A DNA stretch of 64,000 bases, taken from the NCBI RefSeq assembly GCF_036388275.1, contig NZ_DASVSF010000023.1, positions 1 through 64,000 of the forward strand, written 5' to 3'. This document shows, piece by piece, positions 7,723-16,336 of this stretch. Below the pieces are notes generated by a model. The model was given only the letters and a program-made list of their open reading frames with translations, had not been told where the DNA came from and made no database searches. Source of the DNA: Longimicrobium sp. (lineage in GTDB: Bacteria; Gemmatimonadota; Gemmatimonadetes; Longimicrobiales; Longimicrobiaceae). A program made the position numbers and the translations under genes. The first letter of the stretch is position 1; each line of letters starts with the position of its first letter.

Positions 7723-9267
7723 TCATGTGGGGCGGAAGCGCGACCAGTGGATGCCCAGCTTTCGCATCCGCGCTCGCAGCGTGTGGGGATTCAGCCCCAG
7801 GAGCGCGGCGGCGCCGAAGGGGCCCTCGATGCGCCCGTTCACCTTTTGCAGCGCGGCCTCGATGTGCCGCGCCATGGCTGCGTCCAGCGTCTGGAACTCC
7901 TCGCCCCGTGGCGCCGCTTCGGCTGCCCCGGGGCGATTCTCCGTCGTCGCGGCGACGCTCGGGGCCGCGGGCCCCAGCGCGGCGGCGATCTCCAGCTGGT
8001 GGCCGTTGCCCAGGATCACGGCGCGTTCGATGACCGCGGCAAGCTCGCGCACGTTGCCCGGCCAGGGGTAGGCGATCAGCCGTTCCTGGTCCGCCGCCGT
8101 GGGCGCCAGCGGATGGCCGCCCAGCCGCTGCCCCGCGCGCCAGGCGAAGTGCGCGGCCAGCACGGGAATGTCCGCCGGGCGCTCGCGCAGGGGCGGCAGG
8201 CGGATGGGAAAGACGCTGATGCGGTACCACAGGTCTTCGCGAAACGTCCCCGCCTGCACCATGGTGTGAAGGTCGCGATTCGTGGCGGTGACGATCCGCA
8301 CGTCCACGGTGTGCGTCGTACGCCCGCCCACCCGCTCGAAGCTGCCGTCCTGCAGCACGCGCAGCAGCCTCACCTGCGCCTCCAGCGGCAGCTCGCCGAT
8401 CTCGTCCAGGAAGAGCGTTCCGCCGTCCGCGCGCTCGAACCACCCCGCCCGGTCCGCCACCGCCCCCGTAAAGCTGCCGCGCTCGTGCCCGAACAGCTCG
8501 GAGTCGATGAGCCCCGGCGGAATGGCGCCGCAGTTCACGCGCACCACCGGCCCGCGCGACCGCGCCGACTGCCGGTGGATCTCGCGGGCGATCACCTCCT
8601 TGCCCGTGCCCGTTTCGCCCAGCAGCAGCACGGGGGCGTCCGTTCCCGCCACCTGTGCAACACGATCCACCACCGCACGCAGCCCGCCGTCCGCGCCCAC
8701 GATGGCGTCGGCGATCTCCTGCCGCCCCAGGCGCGAGAGGAGCGCGCGGTTGTCCGCCTCGGCCGCCTCGCGCAGCCGGGTGAGCTCGTGCAGCTGGATG
8801 TCGCTGCGGAGCGCGGACGACACCGGCTCCAGCACCTGCGCGAACAGGTCCTCGTGCGCCGGGCGGAACGCGGGACCCACCGCCACCAGCGCGCCGATCA
8901 CCTGCTCGCCATCCAGCAGCGGCCCGGCCAGCACCTCGCCCCGCGCCTCGCCCGCGGCAAGGACGCCGGCCAGCCCCTGCGGCGCGCCTCGCAGCACCTC
9001 GCCGGCGTGCGCCCACGAGACCAGCGCGTGAAAGTGCGACTTCGACAGCTCCGTGCGCGTTCGCCCGGGTGGCGCCGCGCCGGGCGCGCCCGCCGCCACC
9101 GTCTCCAGCCGCAGCCGCTCGGCATCCAGCCTGCGGATCAGCAGGGCCTGCAGCGGCATCTCGTCCACCAGCCGGTGTGCGATCCGCTCCACCGTCTCCT
9201 CCAGCGAAGCGTGCCTCCCCGCCTCGCGCCACACGTCTACAAGCAGCATTCCTGATCCTGATCCCAT
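7723..9267 (-). CDS. Sigma-54-dependent transcriptional activator (GAF-AAA-Fis, NorR-like)
   Basis: 514 residues. The N-terminal 180 or so form a GAF-like sensor. The AAA+ domain has Walker A (GETGTGKE), the sigma-54-contacting loop as GSFTGA (normally GAFTGA) and Walker B (GTLFLDEIGEL). A Fis-type helix-turn-helix closes the protein (ALLGLNPHTLRARMRKLGI). ATG 9267 is used; ATG 9249 is an alternative. The gene diverges from the porin/sulfate-importer operon, and a -24/-12 promoter candidate and a dyad lie between them, so the operon is its likely target. GSFTGA also occurs in functional activators. Confidence 0.92.
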   Translation of the reverse strand: MGSGSGMLLVDVWREAGRHASLEETVERIAHRLVDEMPLQALLIRRLDAERLRLETVAAGAPGAAPPGRTRTELSKSHFHALVSWAHAGEVLRGAPQGLAGVLAAGEARGEVLAGPLLDGEQVIGALVAVGPAFRPAHEDLFAQVLEPVSSALRSDIQLHELTRLREAAEADNRALLSRLGRQEIADAIVGADGGLRAVVDRVAQVAGTDAPVLLLGETGTGKEVIAREIHRQSARSRGPVVRVNCGAIPPGLIDSELFGHERGSFTGAVADRAGWFERADGGTLFLDEIGELPLEAQVRLLRVLQDGSFERVGGRTTHTVDVRIVTATNRDLHTMVQAGTFREDLWYRISVFPIRLPPLRERPADIPVLAAHFAWRAGQRLGGHPLAPTAADQERLIAYPWPGNVRELAAVIERAVILGNGHQLEIAAALGPAAPSVAATTENRPGAAEAAPRGEEFQTLDAAMARHIEAALQKVNGRIEGPFGAAALLGLNPHTLRARMRKLGIHWSRFRPT

Positions 9268-9349
9268 TGAATATGACGGAAATTCACAACGTTCTCAGCA
9301 AATATGCTGGGTAGTCCCGGAAATGTCACGGGCAGAGTTCCTCCCCTGG

Positions 9350-9371
9350 ATGCGGATTTCTCCATCCGCAT
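9350..9371. promoter_or_regulatory. Dyad, candidate activator binding site
   Basis: ATGCGGAT (9350-9357) and ATCCGCAT (9364-9371) form a perfect 8-bp inverted repeat with a 6-bp spacer. It is centred about 46 bp upstream of the -24 element, within reach of a bound sigma-54 activator. It is untested whether the neighbouring activator binds it. Confidence 0.5.
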
Positions 9372-9403
9372 GTGCAGCAACGGCTTGCGATTCCTGAGTA
9401 GAT

Positions 9404-9420
9404 GCGGCACGCCGGGTGCC
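9404..9420 (+). promoter_or_regulatory. Candidate sigma-54 (-24/-12) promoter
   Basis: CGGCACG-CCGG-GTGCC matches the consensus TGGCACG-N4-TTGC, with GG at 9406-9407 and GC at 9418-9419 separated by the required 10 bp. The predicted start is near 9431, about 67 bp before the porin start. The adjacent sigma-54 activator gene supports the call. Confidence 0.6.
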
Positions 9421-9497
9421 TTGGAGTGCCTCGTCTCTGCTCCGCTCCGGTCCGCACATCCGCAGGTCCGCAGCCTTCCCGCTCCGAACTCACGTCA

Positions 9498-10790
9498 GTG
9501 CTCTTCATCCACAGGTCCCTTCTTGCCGCCACGCTGCTGGCGGCCACCGCTGCCGCGCGCCTGGACGGCCAATCGACCACTCCCGCGCGTCCTGACAGCA
9601 CGCCACGTCCCGCGCCTCCCACCGTCACGGCGGGCGAGGACGGCTTCGGATTTCGCTCCGTCGACGGCGCGTTCACCCTGCGCGTGCGTGGCGGGGTGCA
9701 GTACGACGGCCGCTTCTTCGCCGAAGACACGGCGGGCGCCGCGGTGAACACCTTCCAGATCCGCCGTGCCCGCGCCGACTTCCAGGGCGCGGTCTACAGC
9801 CGCTACGACTACCGCCTGCAGATCGATGTCGCCAACAGCCAGATGGAGCTGCTGGACGCCTACGTCGACGCCCGGGTGACGCCCGCGCTGCGCGTGCGCG
9901 CCGGCAAGTTCCGGTCGCCGATGGGACTCCAGCGGCTGCAGACCACTTGGGTCGTGCTCTTCCCGGAGCGCGGCTTTCCCACCGCGCTGGTGCCCAACCG
10001 CGACGTCGGCGTGCAGGTGCACGGCGTGCTGGGCGGCGGCGCGCTGGAGTACGCAGCCGGCATCTTCAACGGCGTGACGGACGGCGCCAACCAGGACGTG
10101 GACGCTTCCGACGGCAAGGACGTGGTCGGGCGCGTGTTCGTGCACCCCTTCCGCGCGACGGCGGGGCCGTTCAAGGGGCTGGGACTCGGGGTCGCGGCGA
10201 GCACCGGCAACCAGCAGGGCAGCATCGCCGCGCCCCTGCTGCCGTCGTTCCGCACGCCGGGACGGGAGATCTTCTTCCGCTACCGCACGGACGGCACCGC
10301 CGCCAACACCGCCATCGCGGACGGCGGGCGCACGCGCCTGGCGCCGCAGGGCTACTGGTACTGGGGCCCCGTCGGCGTGCTGGGCGAGTACACCGTCAGC
10401 CGCCAGCGGGTGCGCCGCGACGCCACCGAGGCGGAGCTGAAGAGCACCGCCTGGCAGGTGGAGGGCGCCTACGCGCTCACCGGCGAGGCCGAGTCGTACC
10501 GCGGCATCACCCCGCCGCGCCCGGGCCCGGGCGGCGCCGGCCGGGGCGCGGTGGAGCTCGTGGCCCGCGCGCAGCAGCTGACGGTGGACGACGACGCCTT
10601 CCCCCTGCTGGCCGATCCCGCCCGCTCCATGCGCTCGGCGACCTCCTACGGCGCCGGCGTGAACTGGTACCTGAACCGCGCCGTGCGCGTCCTGCTCTCG
10701 TACGAGCACACCACCTTCGATCCCTTCGGCACCGCGGCCGCGCGCCCGGCCGAGAACGCCGTCATCGGGCGCATGCAGGTCGTGTTCTGA
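9498..10790 (+). CDS. OprP/OprO-like anion-selective porin
   Basis: 430 residues from GTG 9498. The open frame extends back to 9402, but the signal peptide (LFIHRSLLAATLLAATAAA) starts just after this GTG. The body has the Porin_O_P pattern: FQIRRARADFQGAVYSRYDY, then LDAYVDARVTPALRVRAGKF and SPMGLQ. It ends in Phe (QVVF), the usual outer-membrane barrel signature. Family members pass phosphate, polyphosphate or other anions. Being first in an operon with a sulfate-type importer suggests sulfate or another oxyanion here. Confidence 0.85.
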   Translation: MLFIHRSLLAATLLAATAAARLDGQSTTPARPDSTPRPAPPTVTAGEDGFGFRSVDGAFTLRVRGGVQYDGRFFAEDTAGAAVNTFQIRRARADFQGAVYSRYDYRLQIDVANSQMELLDAYVDARVTPALRVRAGKFRSPMGLQRLQTTWVVLFPERGFPTALVPNRDVGVQVHGVLGGGALEYAAGIFNGVTDGANQDVDASDGKDVVGRVFVHPFRATAGPFKGLGLGVAASTGNQQGSIAAPLLPSFRTPGREIFFRYRTDGTAANTAIADGGRTRLAPQGYWYWGPVGVLGEYTVSRQRVRRDATEAELKSTAWQVEGAYALTGEAESYRGITPPRPGPGGAGRGAVELVARAQQLTVDDDAFPLLADPARSMRSATSYGAGVNWYLNRAVRVLLSYEHTTFDPFGTAAARPAENAVIGRMQVVF

Positions 10791-10819
10791 TCATGAATCA
10801 TCCCTCATCCGCGAATCCC

Positions 10820-11848
10820 ATGAAGCGAGTTCTGACCGCCGCCGCGCTCCTGCTGGCGGCTGCCTGCGGCGACGGCGGCAGCAGCCCCGAGGGCGCCGCC
10901 AAGGCCCCGGCGGTGCGCACCCTGGTGCTGGGCGCCTACACCACGCCGCGCGAGGTGTACGGGCGCGAGATCATCCCCGCCTTCCAGCGGCACTGGAAGG
11001 CGAAGACGGGGCAGGAGGTGAAGTTCCAGGAAAGCTACCTGGGGAGCGGCGCCCAGTCGCGCGCCGTCATCGGCGGCTTCGAGGCCGACGTGGTGGCGCT
11101 CTCGCTGGAGCCCGACGTCCAGAAGATCGCCGACGCGGGGCTCATCACCCACGACTGGAAGGCCGGCCCCGCGGGGGGAATGGTGTCGCGCTCCGTGGTG
11201 GTCCTCGGTGTTCGCCCCGGCAATCCCAAGGCGATCCGCGACTGGGACGACCTGCGTCGCGGCGGCGTGCAGGTGCTCACCCCCAGCCCGCGCACCAGCG
11301 GTGGCGCCATGTGGAACATCGCCGCGCTGTACGGCGCCGTGTCGCGCGGCAGGGCCGGCGGCGGCGCACAGCCCGAGGCGGTGCTGCGCGACGTGCTGGG
11401 CCACGTTTCCATCATGGACAAGGGCGCGCGCGAGTCCATGCTCACCTTCGAGGGCGGCGTGGGCGACGTGGCCATCACCTACGAGAACGAGGTGCTGGTG
11501 GCGCGGCAGGCGGGGAAGGCGATGGACTACGTGATCCCCAGCTCCACCATCCTCATCGAGAACCCGGTGGCGATCGTGGACGAGTACGTGGAGAAGCACG
11601 GCACCCGCGACGTGGCCGAGGCGTTCGTGGCGTTCCTGCAGACGCCCGAGGTGCAGCGGATGTACGCCCGCTACGGCCTTCGCGCCATCGACCAGAACGT
11701 GGCGCGAGAGACGGCGGCGCAATATCCGGCCATCCCGGACCTGTTCACCATCGCCGACCTGGGCGGCTGGCCCGCGGTGACGAAGAGCATCTTCGACAAG
11801 GGCGCCCTGTTCGACCGCGCCTCGGCCGGCGTGAGGTCCGCGCAGTGA
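10820..11848 (+). CDS. sbp: Sulfate/thiosulfate-type periplasmic binding lipoprotein
   Basis: 342 residues from ATG 10820; ATG 10793 is possible, but the lipoprotein signal MKRVLTAAALLLAAAC begins at 10820. The Sbp family phrase SPRTSGGAMWNIAALYGA and the downstream GVGDVAITYENEV are present. These match the regions that wrap the oxyanion in sulfate-binding proteins. It captures the ligand outside the membrane and hands it to the CysT/CysW channel encoded next. Lipid anchoring rather than a free periplasmic form is notable for a diderm. Confidence 0.9.
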   Translation: MKRVLTAAALLLAAACGDGGSSPEGAAKAPAVRTLVLGAYTTPREVYGREIIPAFQRHWKAKTGQEVKFQESYLGSGAQSRAVIGGFEADVVALSLEPDVQKIADAGLITHDWKAGPAGGMVSRSVVVLGVRPGNPKAIRDWDDLRRGGVQVLTPSPRTSGGAMWNIAALYGAVSRGRAGGGAQPEAVLRDVLGHVSIMDKGARESMLTFEGGVGDVAITYENEVLVARQAGKAMDYVIPSSTILIENPVAIVDEYVEKHGTRDVAEAFVAFLQTPEVQRMYARYGLRAIDQNVARETAAQYPAIPDLFTIADLGGWPAVTKSIFDKGALFDRASAGVRSAQ

Positions 11849-12675
11849 GTGCCGGCTCGCCCGTGCTGCGGCCCGGGCGCGGCGGGGTCGCGGTACGATC
11901 GGTGTTCATCATCGCCATCGGCCTGCTGGTGGCGGTGCCGCTGGCGGCGGTGGTGGCGCGCGGGGCCAGCGCGGGGTTCGGCGGCGTGTGGGAGGCCGTG
12001 AGCGCCCCCGCCGCCGCCGACGCGGTGCTGCGGACGCTGTGGACCGCCGCCCTCGTTGCCGCGCTGAATGCCGTGATGGGAACGGCAACGGCGTGGCTGC
12101 TGGTGCGCCACCGCTTTCCGGGGCGCGAAACGCTGGACGCCATCGTCGACCTGCCCTTCGCGGTCCCCACGCTGGTCGCGGGGCTGATGCTGGTGATCCT
12201 TTTCGGCCCGCAGGAGCCGGCCGGCGCGGCGCTAGCCGGGTGGGGAATCCCCGTCGCCTACGCCAGCCCCGGGATCGTGCTGGCGCTGGCCTTCGTGACC
12301 CTGCCGTTCGTGGTGCGCGCGGTGGAACCGGTGCTCCGCGAGCTGGACCCGGCGGAGGAGGAGGCCGCGGAAACGCTGGGCGCGGGGCGCTGGACCGTCT
12401 TCCGGCGCGTGACCCTTCCCGCGCTGGTTCCCGCCATCGCGTACGGAACGGTGCAGTCGTTTGCGCGCGGGCTGGCGGAATTCGGCTCCATCATCGTGGT
12501 GTCGGGGAACATCCCCTTCCGTTCGCTCACCGCGCCGGTGCTGGTGTTCGGCGAGGTGGAGGCGGGGCGCACAGCGGAGGCGTCCGCCATCTCGCTCGTG
12601 CTGCTGGTGCTGGCGCTGACCCTGGCCATCGTGGCGCACGGGCTCCGCCGGCGCGCGGGAGGCACCGGTGGCTGA
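11845..12675 (+). CDS. cysT: Sulfate ABC transporter permease
   Basis: 276 residues from GTG 11845, in a 4-bp GTGA overlap with the binding-protein gene. Six hydrophobic segments are visible. The EAA loop that contacts the ATPase reads EAAETLGAGRWTVFRRVTLP. The LAEFGSIIVVSGNIP stretch is the usual CysT signature. It pairs with the CysW product to form the membrane channel. Confidence 0.9.
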   Translation: MSAGSPVLRPGRGGVAVRSVFIIAIGLLVAVPLAAVVARGASAGFGGVWEAVSAPAAADAVLRTLWTAALVAALNAVMGTATAWLLVRHRFPGRETLDAIVDLPFAVPTLVAGLMLVILFGPQEPAGAALAGWGIPVAYASPGIVLALAFVTLPFVVRAVEPVLRELDPAEEEAAETLGAGRWTVFRRVTLPALVPAIAYGTVQSFARGLAEFGSIIVVSGNIPFRSLTAPVLVFGEVEAGRTAEASAISLVLLVLALTLAIVAHGLRRRAGGTGG

Positions 12676-13564
12676 GGCGACCGTCATCGAAACGCGGGCT
12701 CCCTGGCTGCCGCCCGCCGACGACGAACCGATCCTGGCTCCGCCCCCGGCACGGCGCGCGGGACGTGTCCCACTGGGCACGGTGCTCCTTTTCGCCGCGG
12801 TGATCGGCTACCTGGCGCTGGTGCTCGTCGGTCCCCTGGCGGCGCTGGCGGTGCGGGCGCTGGAGACGGGCCCCGGCCCCGTGCTGCGCGCCGTCACCTC
12901 GCCCGAGGCGCTTTCGGGGCTGTGGCACTCGCTGATCATCGTCGTGGTCACCCTGGTGGTGAACGGCACGCTGGGAGTCGCCGGCGCCATCGTCCTGGTG
13001 CGCCACCGCTTCGTCGGCCGGCGCGTGCTGGACCTGCTGGTCGACCTGCCGCTCGCCGTGTCGCCCGTGATGGTGGGGCTGGCCTTCCTCCTGGTCTTCG
13101 GGCGCGGGGGATGGCTTCACCCGGCCATCGACGTCATGGGATTCCAGGTGGCGTTCGCCTTTCCCGGCATCCTGCTGGTGACGCTGTTCGTCACCCTGCC
13201 GTACACGCTGCGCGAGGTGGCGTACGTGCTCGACGAGCTGGGGACGGCCGAGGAAGAGGTGGCCGCCACGCTGGGCGCCTCGCCCTGGCAGACCTTCCGG
13301 CGGGTGACGCTTCCCAACGTGGCGCATGCGGCGCGATTGGGATTGACGCTCACCGGCGCCCGCGCGCTGGGCGAGTTCGGCGCGGCCGTCGTGGTAGGCG
13401 GCGCCATCAGCGGCCGCACGCAGACGGCCACCACCTTCATCTATGCCGCACTGGAGGAGCGCAACCCCGCGGGCGGGTTCGGGATGGCGCTCCTCCTGGC
13501 GCTGCTCAGCCTGGGGCTGCTGCTGCTGCTCCGCCGGCTCAAGTCCCGTCAGGAGCACGTATGA
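12668..13564 (+). CDS. cysW: Sulfate ABC transporter permease
   Basis: 298 residues from GTG 12668, overlapping cysT by 8 bp. An N-terminal Pro/Ala-rich cytoplasmic tail of about 35 residues precedes the first membrane segment. The EAA loop is EEVAATLGASPWQTFRRVTL, and the ALGEFGAAVVVGGAISGRT stretch is typical of CysW. It is the second channel subunit of the importer. Confidence 0.9.
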   Translation: MAEATVIETRAPWLPPADDEPILAPPPARRAGRVPLGTVLLFAAVIGYLALVLVGPLAALAVRALETGPGPVLRAVTSPEALSGLWHSLIIVVVTLVVNGTLGVAGAIVLVRHRFVGRRVLDLLVDLPLAVSPVMVGLAFLLVFGRGGWLHPAIDVMGFQVAFAFPGILLVTLFVTLPYTLREVAYVLDELGTAEEEVAATLGASPWQTFRRVTLPNVAHAARLGLTLTGARALGEFGAAVVVGGAISGRTQTATTFIYAALEERNPAGGFGMALLLALLSLGLLLLLRRLKSRQEHV

Positions 13565-14592
13565 GCATCCAGGTACGCAACCTTACCAAGCACTTCACGG
13601 GATTCACCGCGGTGGACGACGTGAGCTTCGACGTGAACCCCGGCGAGCTGGTGGCGCTGCTGGGGCCGTCCGGTGGCGGAAAGAGCACGCTGCTGCGCAT
13701 CATCGCCGGGCTGGAAGAGGCCGACGCGGGAACGGTGAGCCTGGACGGCGAGGCGGTGGACCACCTTCACGCCCGGGCCCGCCGCGTGGGTTTCGTCTTT
13801 CAGCACTACGCCCTGTTCCGCCACATGACGGTGGCGCAGAACATCGGCTTTGGGCTGGAGGTGGCCGGCGTGGCCCCGGCCGAGCGGCAGGCGCGCGTGG
13901 AGGAGCTGCTGCGGCTGATGGGGCTGGCGGGGCTGGGGGGACGGCGCCCGAGCGAGCTTTCCGGCGGGCAGCGGCAGCGCGTAGCCCTGGCCCGCGCGCT
14001 GGCGCCGCGGCCGCGCCTGCTGCTGCTGGACGAGCCCTTTGCCGCCATCGACGCCAAGGTGCGCGAGGAGCTGCGCCAGTGGCTGCGCGCGCTGCACGAC
14101 GAGGTGCACGTCACCTCGCTCTTCGTGACGCACGACCAGCAGGAGGCATTCGCGCTGGCGGACCGCGTGCTGGTGATCAACCAGGGGCGGCTGGAGCAGG
14201 CGGGGACCCCGGCCGAGATCCTGGATTCGCCCGCGACGGAGTTCGTCGCCCGCTTCGTGGGCGAGGTGAACGTGCTGGACGGGCTGATGCACCAGGACCA
14301 CGCGCACGTGGGCGAGCTGCGCGTGCCCCTGCACCACCCGCCCGCCGGCCGCGGCGTGCGCCTGGTGATCCGCGCGTACGACCTGAAGTTCTGGGCGGCG
14401 CACGACGGGCCGGCCACGGTGCGGCGCGTGCTGCCGCTGGGCGACCGCGTGAAGGTGGAGGCGCAGATCCACGGCGCCGGGCCCGTGTTCGCGCAGTTCC
14501 CCCGGCGCAGCAGCCTGCTCGAAGGCATCGAGCCCGGCACGCGCATCGCCATCGAGGTCACCCATGCCCGGGCGTATCCGCGCGCGGCATGA
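13561..14592 (+). CDS. cysA: Sulfate ABC transporter ATP-binding protein
   Basis: 343 residues from ATG 13561, overlapping cysW by 4 bp. Walker A is GPSGGGKST, the signature is LSGGQRQRVALARAL and Walker B is LLLLDEPFAAID, with the switch His in VTHDQQEA. The C-terminal 100 residues form the regulatory TOBE-like domain of the CysA group (GEVNVLDG onward). It energises the CysTW channel. The operon ends at the terminator that follows. Confidence 0.93.
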   Translation: MSIQVRNLTKHFTGFTAVDDVSFDVNPGELVALLGPSGGGKSTLLRIIAGLEEADAGTVSLDGEAVDHLHARARRVGFVFQHYALFRHMTVAQNIGFGLEVAGVAPAERQARVEELLRLMGLAGLGGRRPSELSGGQRQRVALARALAPRPRLLLLDEPFAAIDAKVREELRQWLRALHDEVHVTSLFVTHDQQEAFALADRVLVINQGRLEQAGTPAEILDSPATEFVARFVGEVNVLDGLMHQDHAHVGELRVPLHHPPAGRGVRLVIRAYDLKFWAAHDGPATVRRVLPLGDRVKVEAQIHGAGPVFAQFPRRSSLLEGIEPGTRIAIEVTHARAYPRAA

Positions 14593-14607
14593 GTGTCGGA
14601 TGAACGA

Positions 14608-14644
14608 AAGGAGCCCCGCCGAATGGCATCCGGCGGGGCTCCTT
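14608..14644 (+). terminator. Intrinsic terminator between cysA and the M23-like gene
   Basis: A 14-bp perfect stem (14608-14621 with 14631-14644) has a 9-nt loop. Converging genes flank it and pyrimidine-rich tails lie on both sides, so it can serve both. Confidence 0.8.
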
Positions 14645-14662
14645 CGTCGTATCGATAGACGG

Positions 14663-16063
14663 TCAGCCGCGCATCCAGCGGCCGTGGTAGAAGCGGGTGT
14701 AGAACTTGGCGCCGGTGCTGTCCTTCACGTCGAACTGCCCGTCGCCGTTGCCATAGATGTCACCCGGGTCGTTCGCCCGGCAGCTGACGCAGCGCAGCCG
14801 GTTGGGCCACACGGTGTTGCCGCCGTAGGGCTGGCCGTTGTACGTCAGCGACTCGCCGTAGGCCACGCGCGAGTGCACGTGCTCGTCCCAGGGCCCGCCC
14901 GTCTTCCCCGCGTAGCCGATGATGGTGTTCATCCCCACGGTGGCGCCCCAGGTGATGCCCGACGCCACGCTGGTCAGGTGCGCCATCAGCGCGCGGTAGC
15001 TTCCGTTCCGCACCACCACGTAGTTGCCCAGCGTGTAGTAGCCTTCGCTGTCGTAGTAGTCCCACCCCGCCCACTCCACCGTGCCCTTGATGGCGGAATA
15101 CACGTTGGCGTTCTTGTGCGCCGGCCAGTCGTTGGCGTAGAACTGGTTCAGCAGGTACGGCTCGCACTTGCGGATGTGGTAGTTCTGCCCCCACCAGCTC
15201 CCGTAGTTGCCGCTCATGGCGCTCCATCCCGGATCGCCCGGCCGCATGTTGTAGTAGGTGCCGGAATACGTGGTCGTGTAGCCGCTGTAGAACTTGTTGG
15301 TGGCGTCCCACACCGTCTGCCAGAAGAACCCGCTCGGCTGGCCGAACTCACACGCCGCGGCGCTCACCTGCGGCGCGGGCGCGGCGGAAAACCGCGGCTC
15401 CCCGCCCTGCTCCGCCACCATCGCCACACGCTCCGCCCGCAACTGCTCGTTCATCGCCCGCTGCGCGGCATCCGGCTCCGCGCGCATCGCTTGGCGGACG
15501 GGGACGAGGCCCAGGGAGGCGATCGGCTTGCGCGGCGCCTGCAGCCTCACGTTGCGCAGCACCCCCAGGGCGCGCTCGTCCAGCCCGGGCTGCTCGGTCC
15601 ACAGCCCGATGCGGTACACGCGGCCGCCATCGGCCACGTAGACCAGGGTGTACGGGTCCGTCCCCGGCAGCCCGCTCACCGCCACCCCGCGCAGCCCCTG
15701 GCCCACGGCCACCTCGGTGCGCGTCAGCGGAAACTGCGGATACTTCGCCATCAGCGCGCTCACCAGCTCGCCGATCTGCTCGGGCCGGGCCTCGTACGCC
15801 AGGGCGATGCGCGCCACGGGCGACCGCTCGTGCCCGTTCTGCTGGGGGCCGGCCGGATCGAAGAGCGCGAACCCGTAGGTGTTGAACAGCACCGGGTCCT
15901 GCACCACCCGCCAGTCCATGGGAACGGCGATGGACACACCCGCGGCCTCGTCGCGGACGGTCTTCGTCGCGACGGCGGATGCGGGATCGATGGCGGTGGG
16001 CGATTGGTCGCCGCAGGCGGACGCGAGCAGCGCCACCGCGGCGAGGGCGAGCGGACGGTTCAT
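14663..16063 (-). CDS. Lipoprotein with C-terminal M23-like metallopeptidase domain
   Basis: 466 residues from ATG 16063; the lipoprotein signal is MNRPLALAAVALLASAC. The N-terminal half (VSIAVPMDWRVVQDPVLF...) resembles photosystem-PsbP-like stress domains but is not firmly assigned. The C-terminal 200 residues look like a LytM/M23 fold: HIRKC and NDW supply the first ligands, GTVEWAG and GNYVVVRNG form the core sheet, ALMAHL precedes, and the HVH of DEHVHSRV matches the final HxH. Four Cys (RCVSCRAN and two others) may form disulfides. Probable substrate is peptidoglycan; activity is uncertain because spacing is atypical. Confidence 0.75.
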   Translation of the reverse strand: MNRPLALAAVALLASACGDQSPTAIDPASAVATKTVRDEAAGVSIAVPMDWRVVQDPVLFNTYGFALFDPAGPQQNGHERSPVARIALAYEARPEQIGELVSALMAKYPQFPLTRTEVAVGQGLRGVAVSGLPGTDPYTLVYVADGGRVYRIGLWTEQPGLDERALGVLRNVRLQAPRKPIASLGLVPVRQAMRAEPDAAQRAMNEQLRAERVAMVAEQGGEPRFSAAPAPQVSAAACEFGQPSGFFWQTVWDATNKFYSGYTTTYSGTYYNMRPGDPGWSAMSGNYGSWWGQNYHIRKCEPYLLNQFYANDWPAHKNANVYSAIKGTVEWAGWDYYDSEGYYTLGNYVVVRNGSYRALMAHLTSVASGITWGATVGMNTIIGYAGKTGGPWDEHVHSRVAYGESLTYNGQPYGGNTVWPNRLRCVSCRANDPGDIYGNGDGQFDVKDSTGAKFYTRFYHGRWMRG

Positions 16064-16285
16064 GGGGCTCCGAACGTGAGGGAAAGAAAGGAGTGATGGG
16101 GAGAGCACTTCCGCCGCCGCATGGATGATACCAGCAGGGTACGCGATGTCGGATTCTGGATGCCTGCCTTCGCCCGACGGACGATTCGACCCCGGAAATC
16201 ACTACCCGCGCGCCAGCCTGTCGCGCCCCACGTAGCTGGAACGGTACAGGTCCACGAGTCCTTCGCCGTTGAAGGGATGGAAAAC

Positions 16286-16313
16286 GCCGGCCAGGCGCGA
16301 GTGCCTGGCCGGC
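16286..16313 (-). terminator. Intrinsic terminator of the aldo/keto reductase gene
   Basis: An 11-bp perfect stem GCCGGCCAGGC/GCCTGGCCGGC (16286-16296 with 16303-16313) is followed on the minus strand by GTTTTCC. Confidence 0.8.
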
Positions 16314-16336
16314 CGTACCGCGGACGCGAAGGTGGA

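Noticed and set aside
7192..9255. A 687-codon plus-strand frame opposite the sigma-54 activator
   Set aside because: Antisense shadow of a clear AAA+ regulator; no domain pattern.
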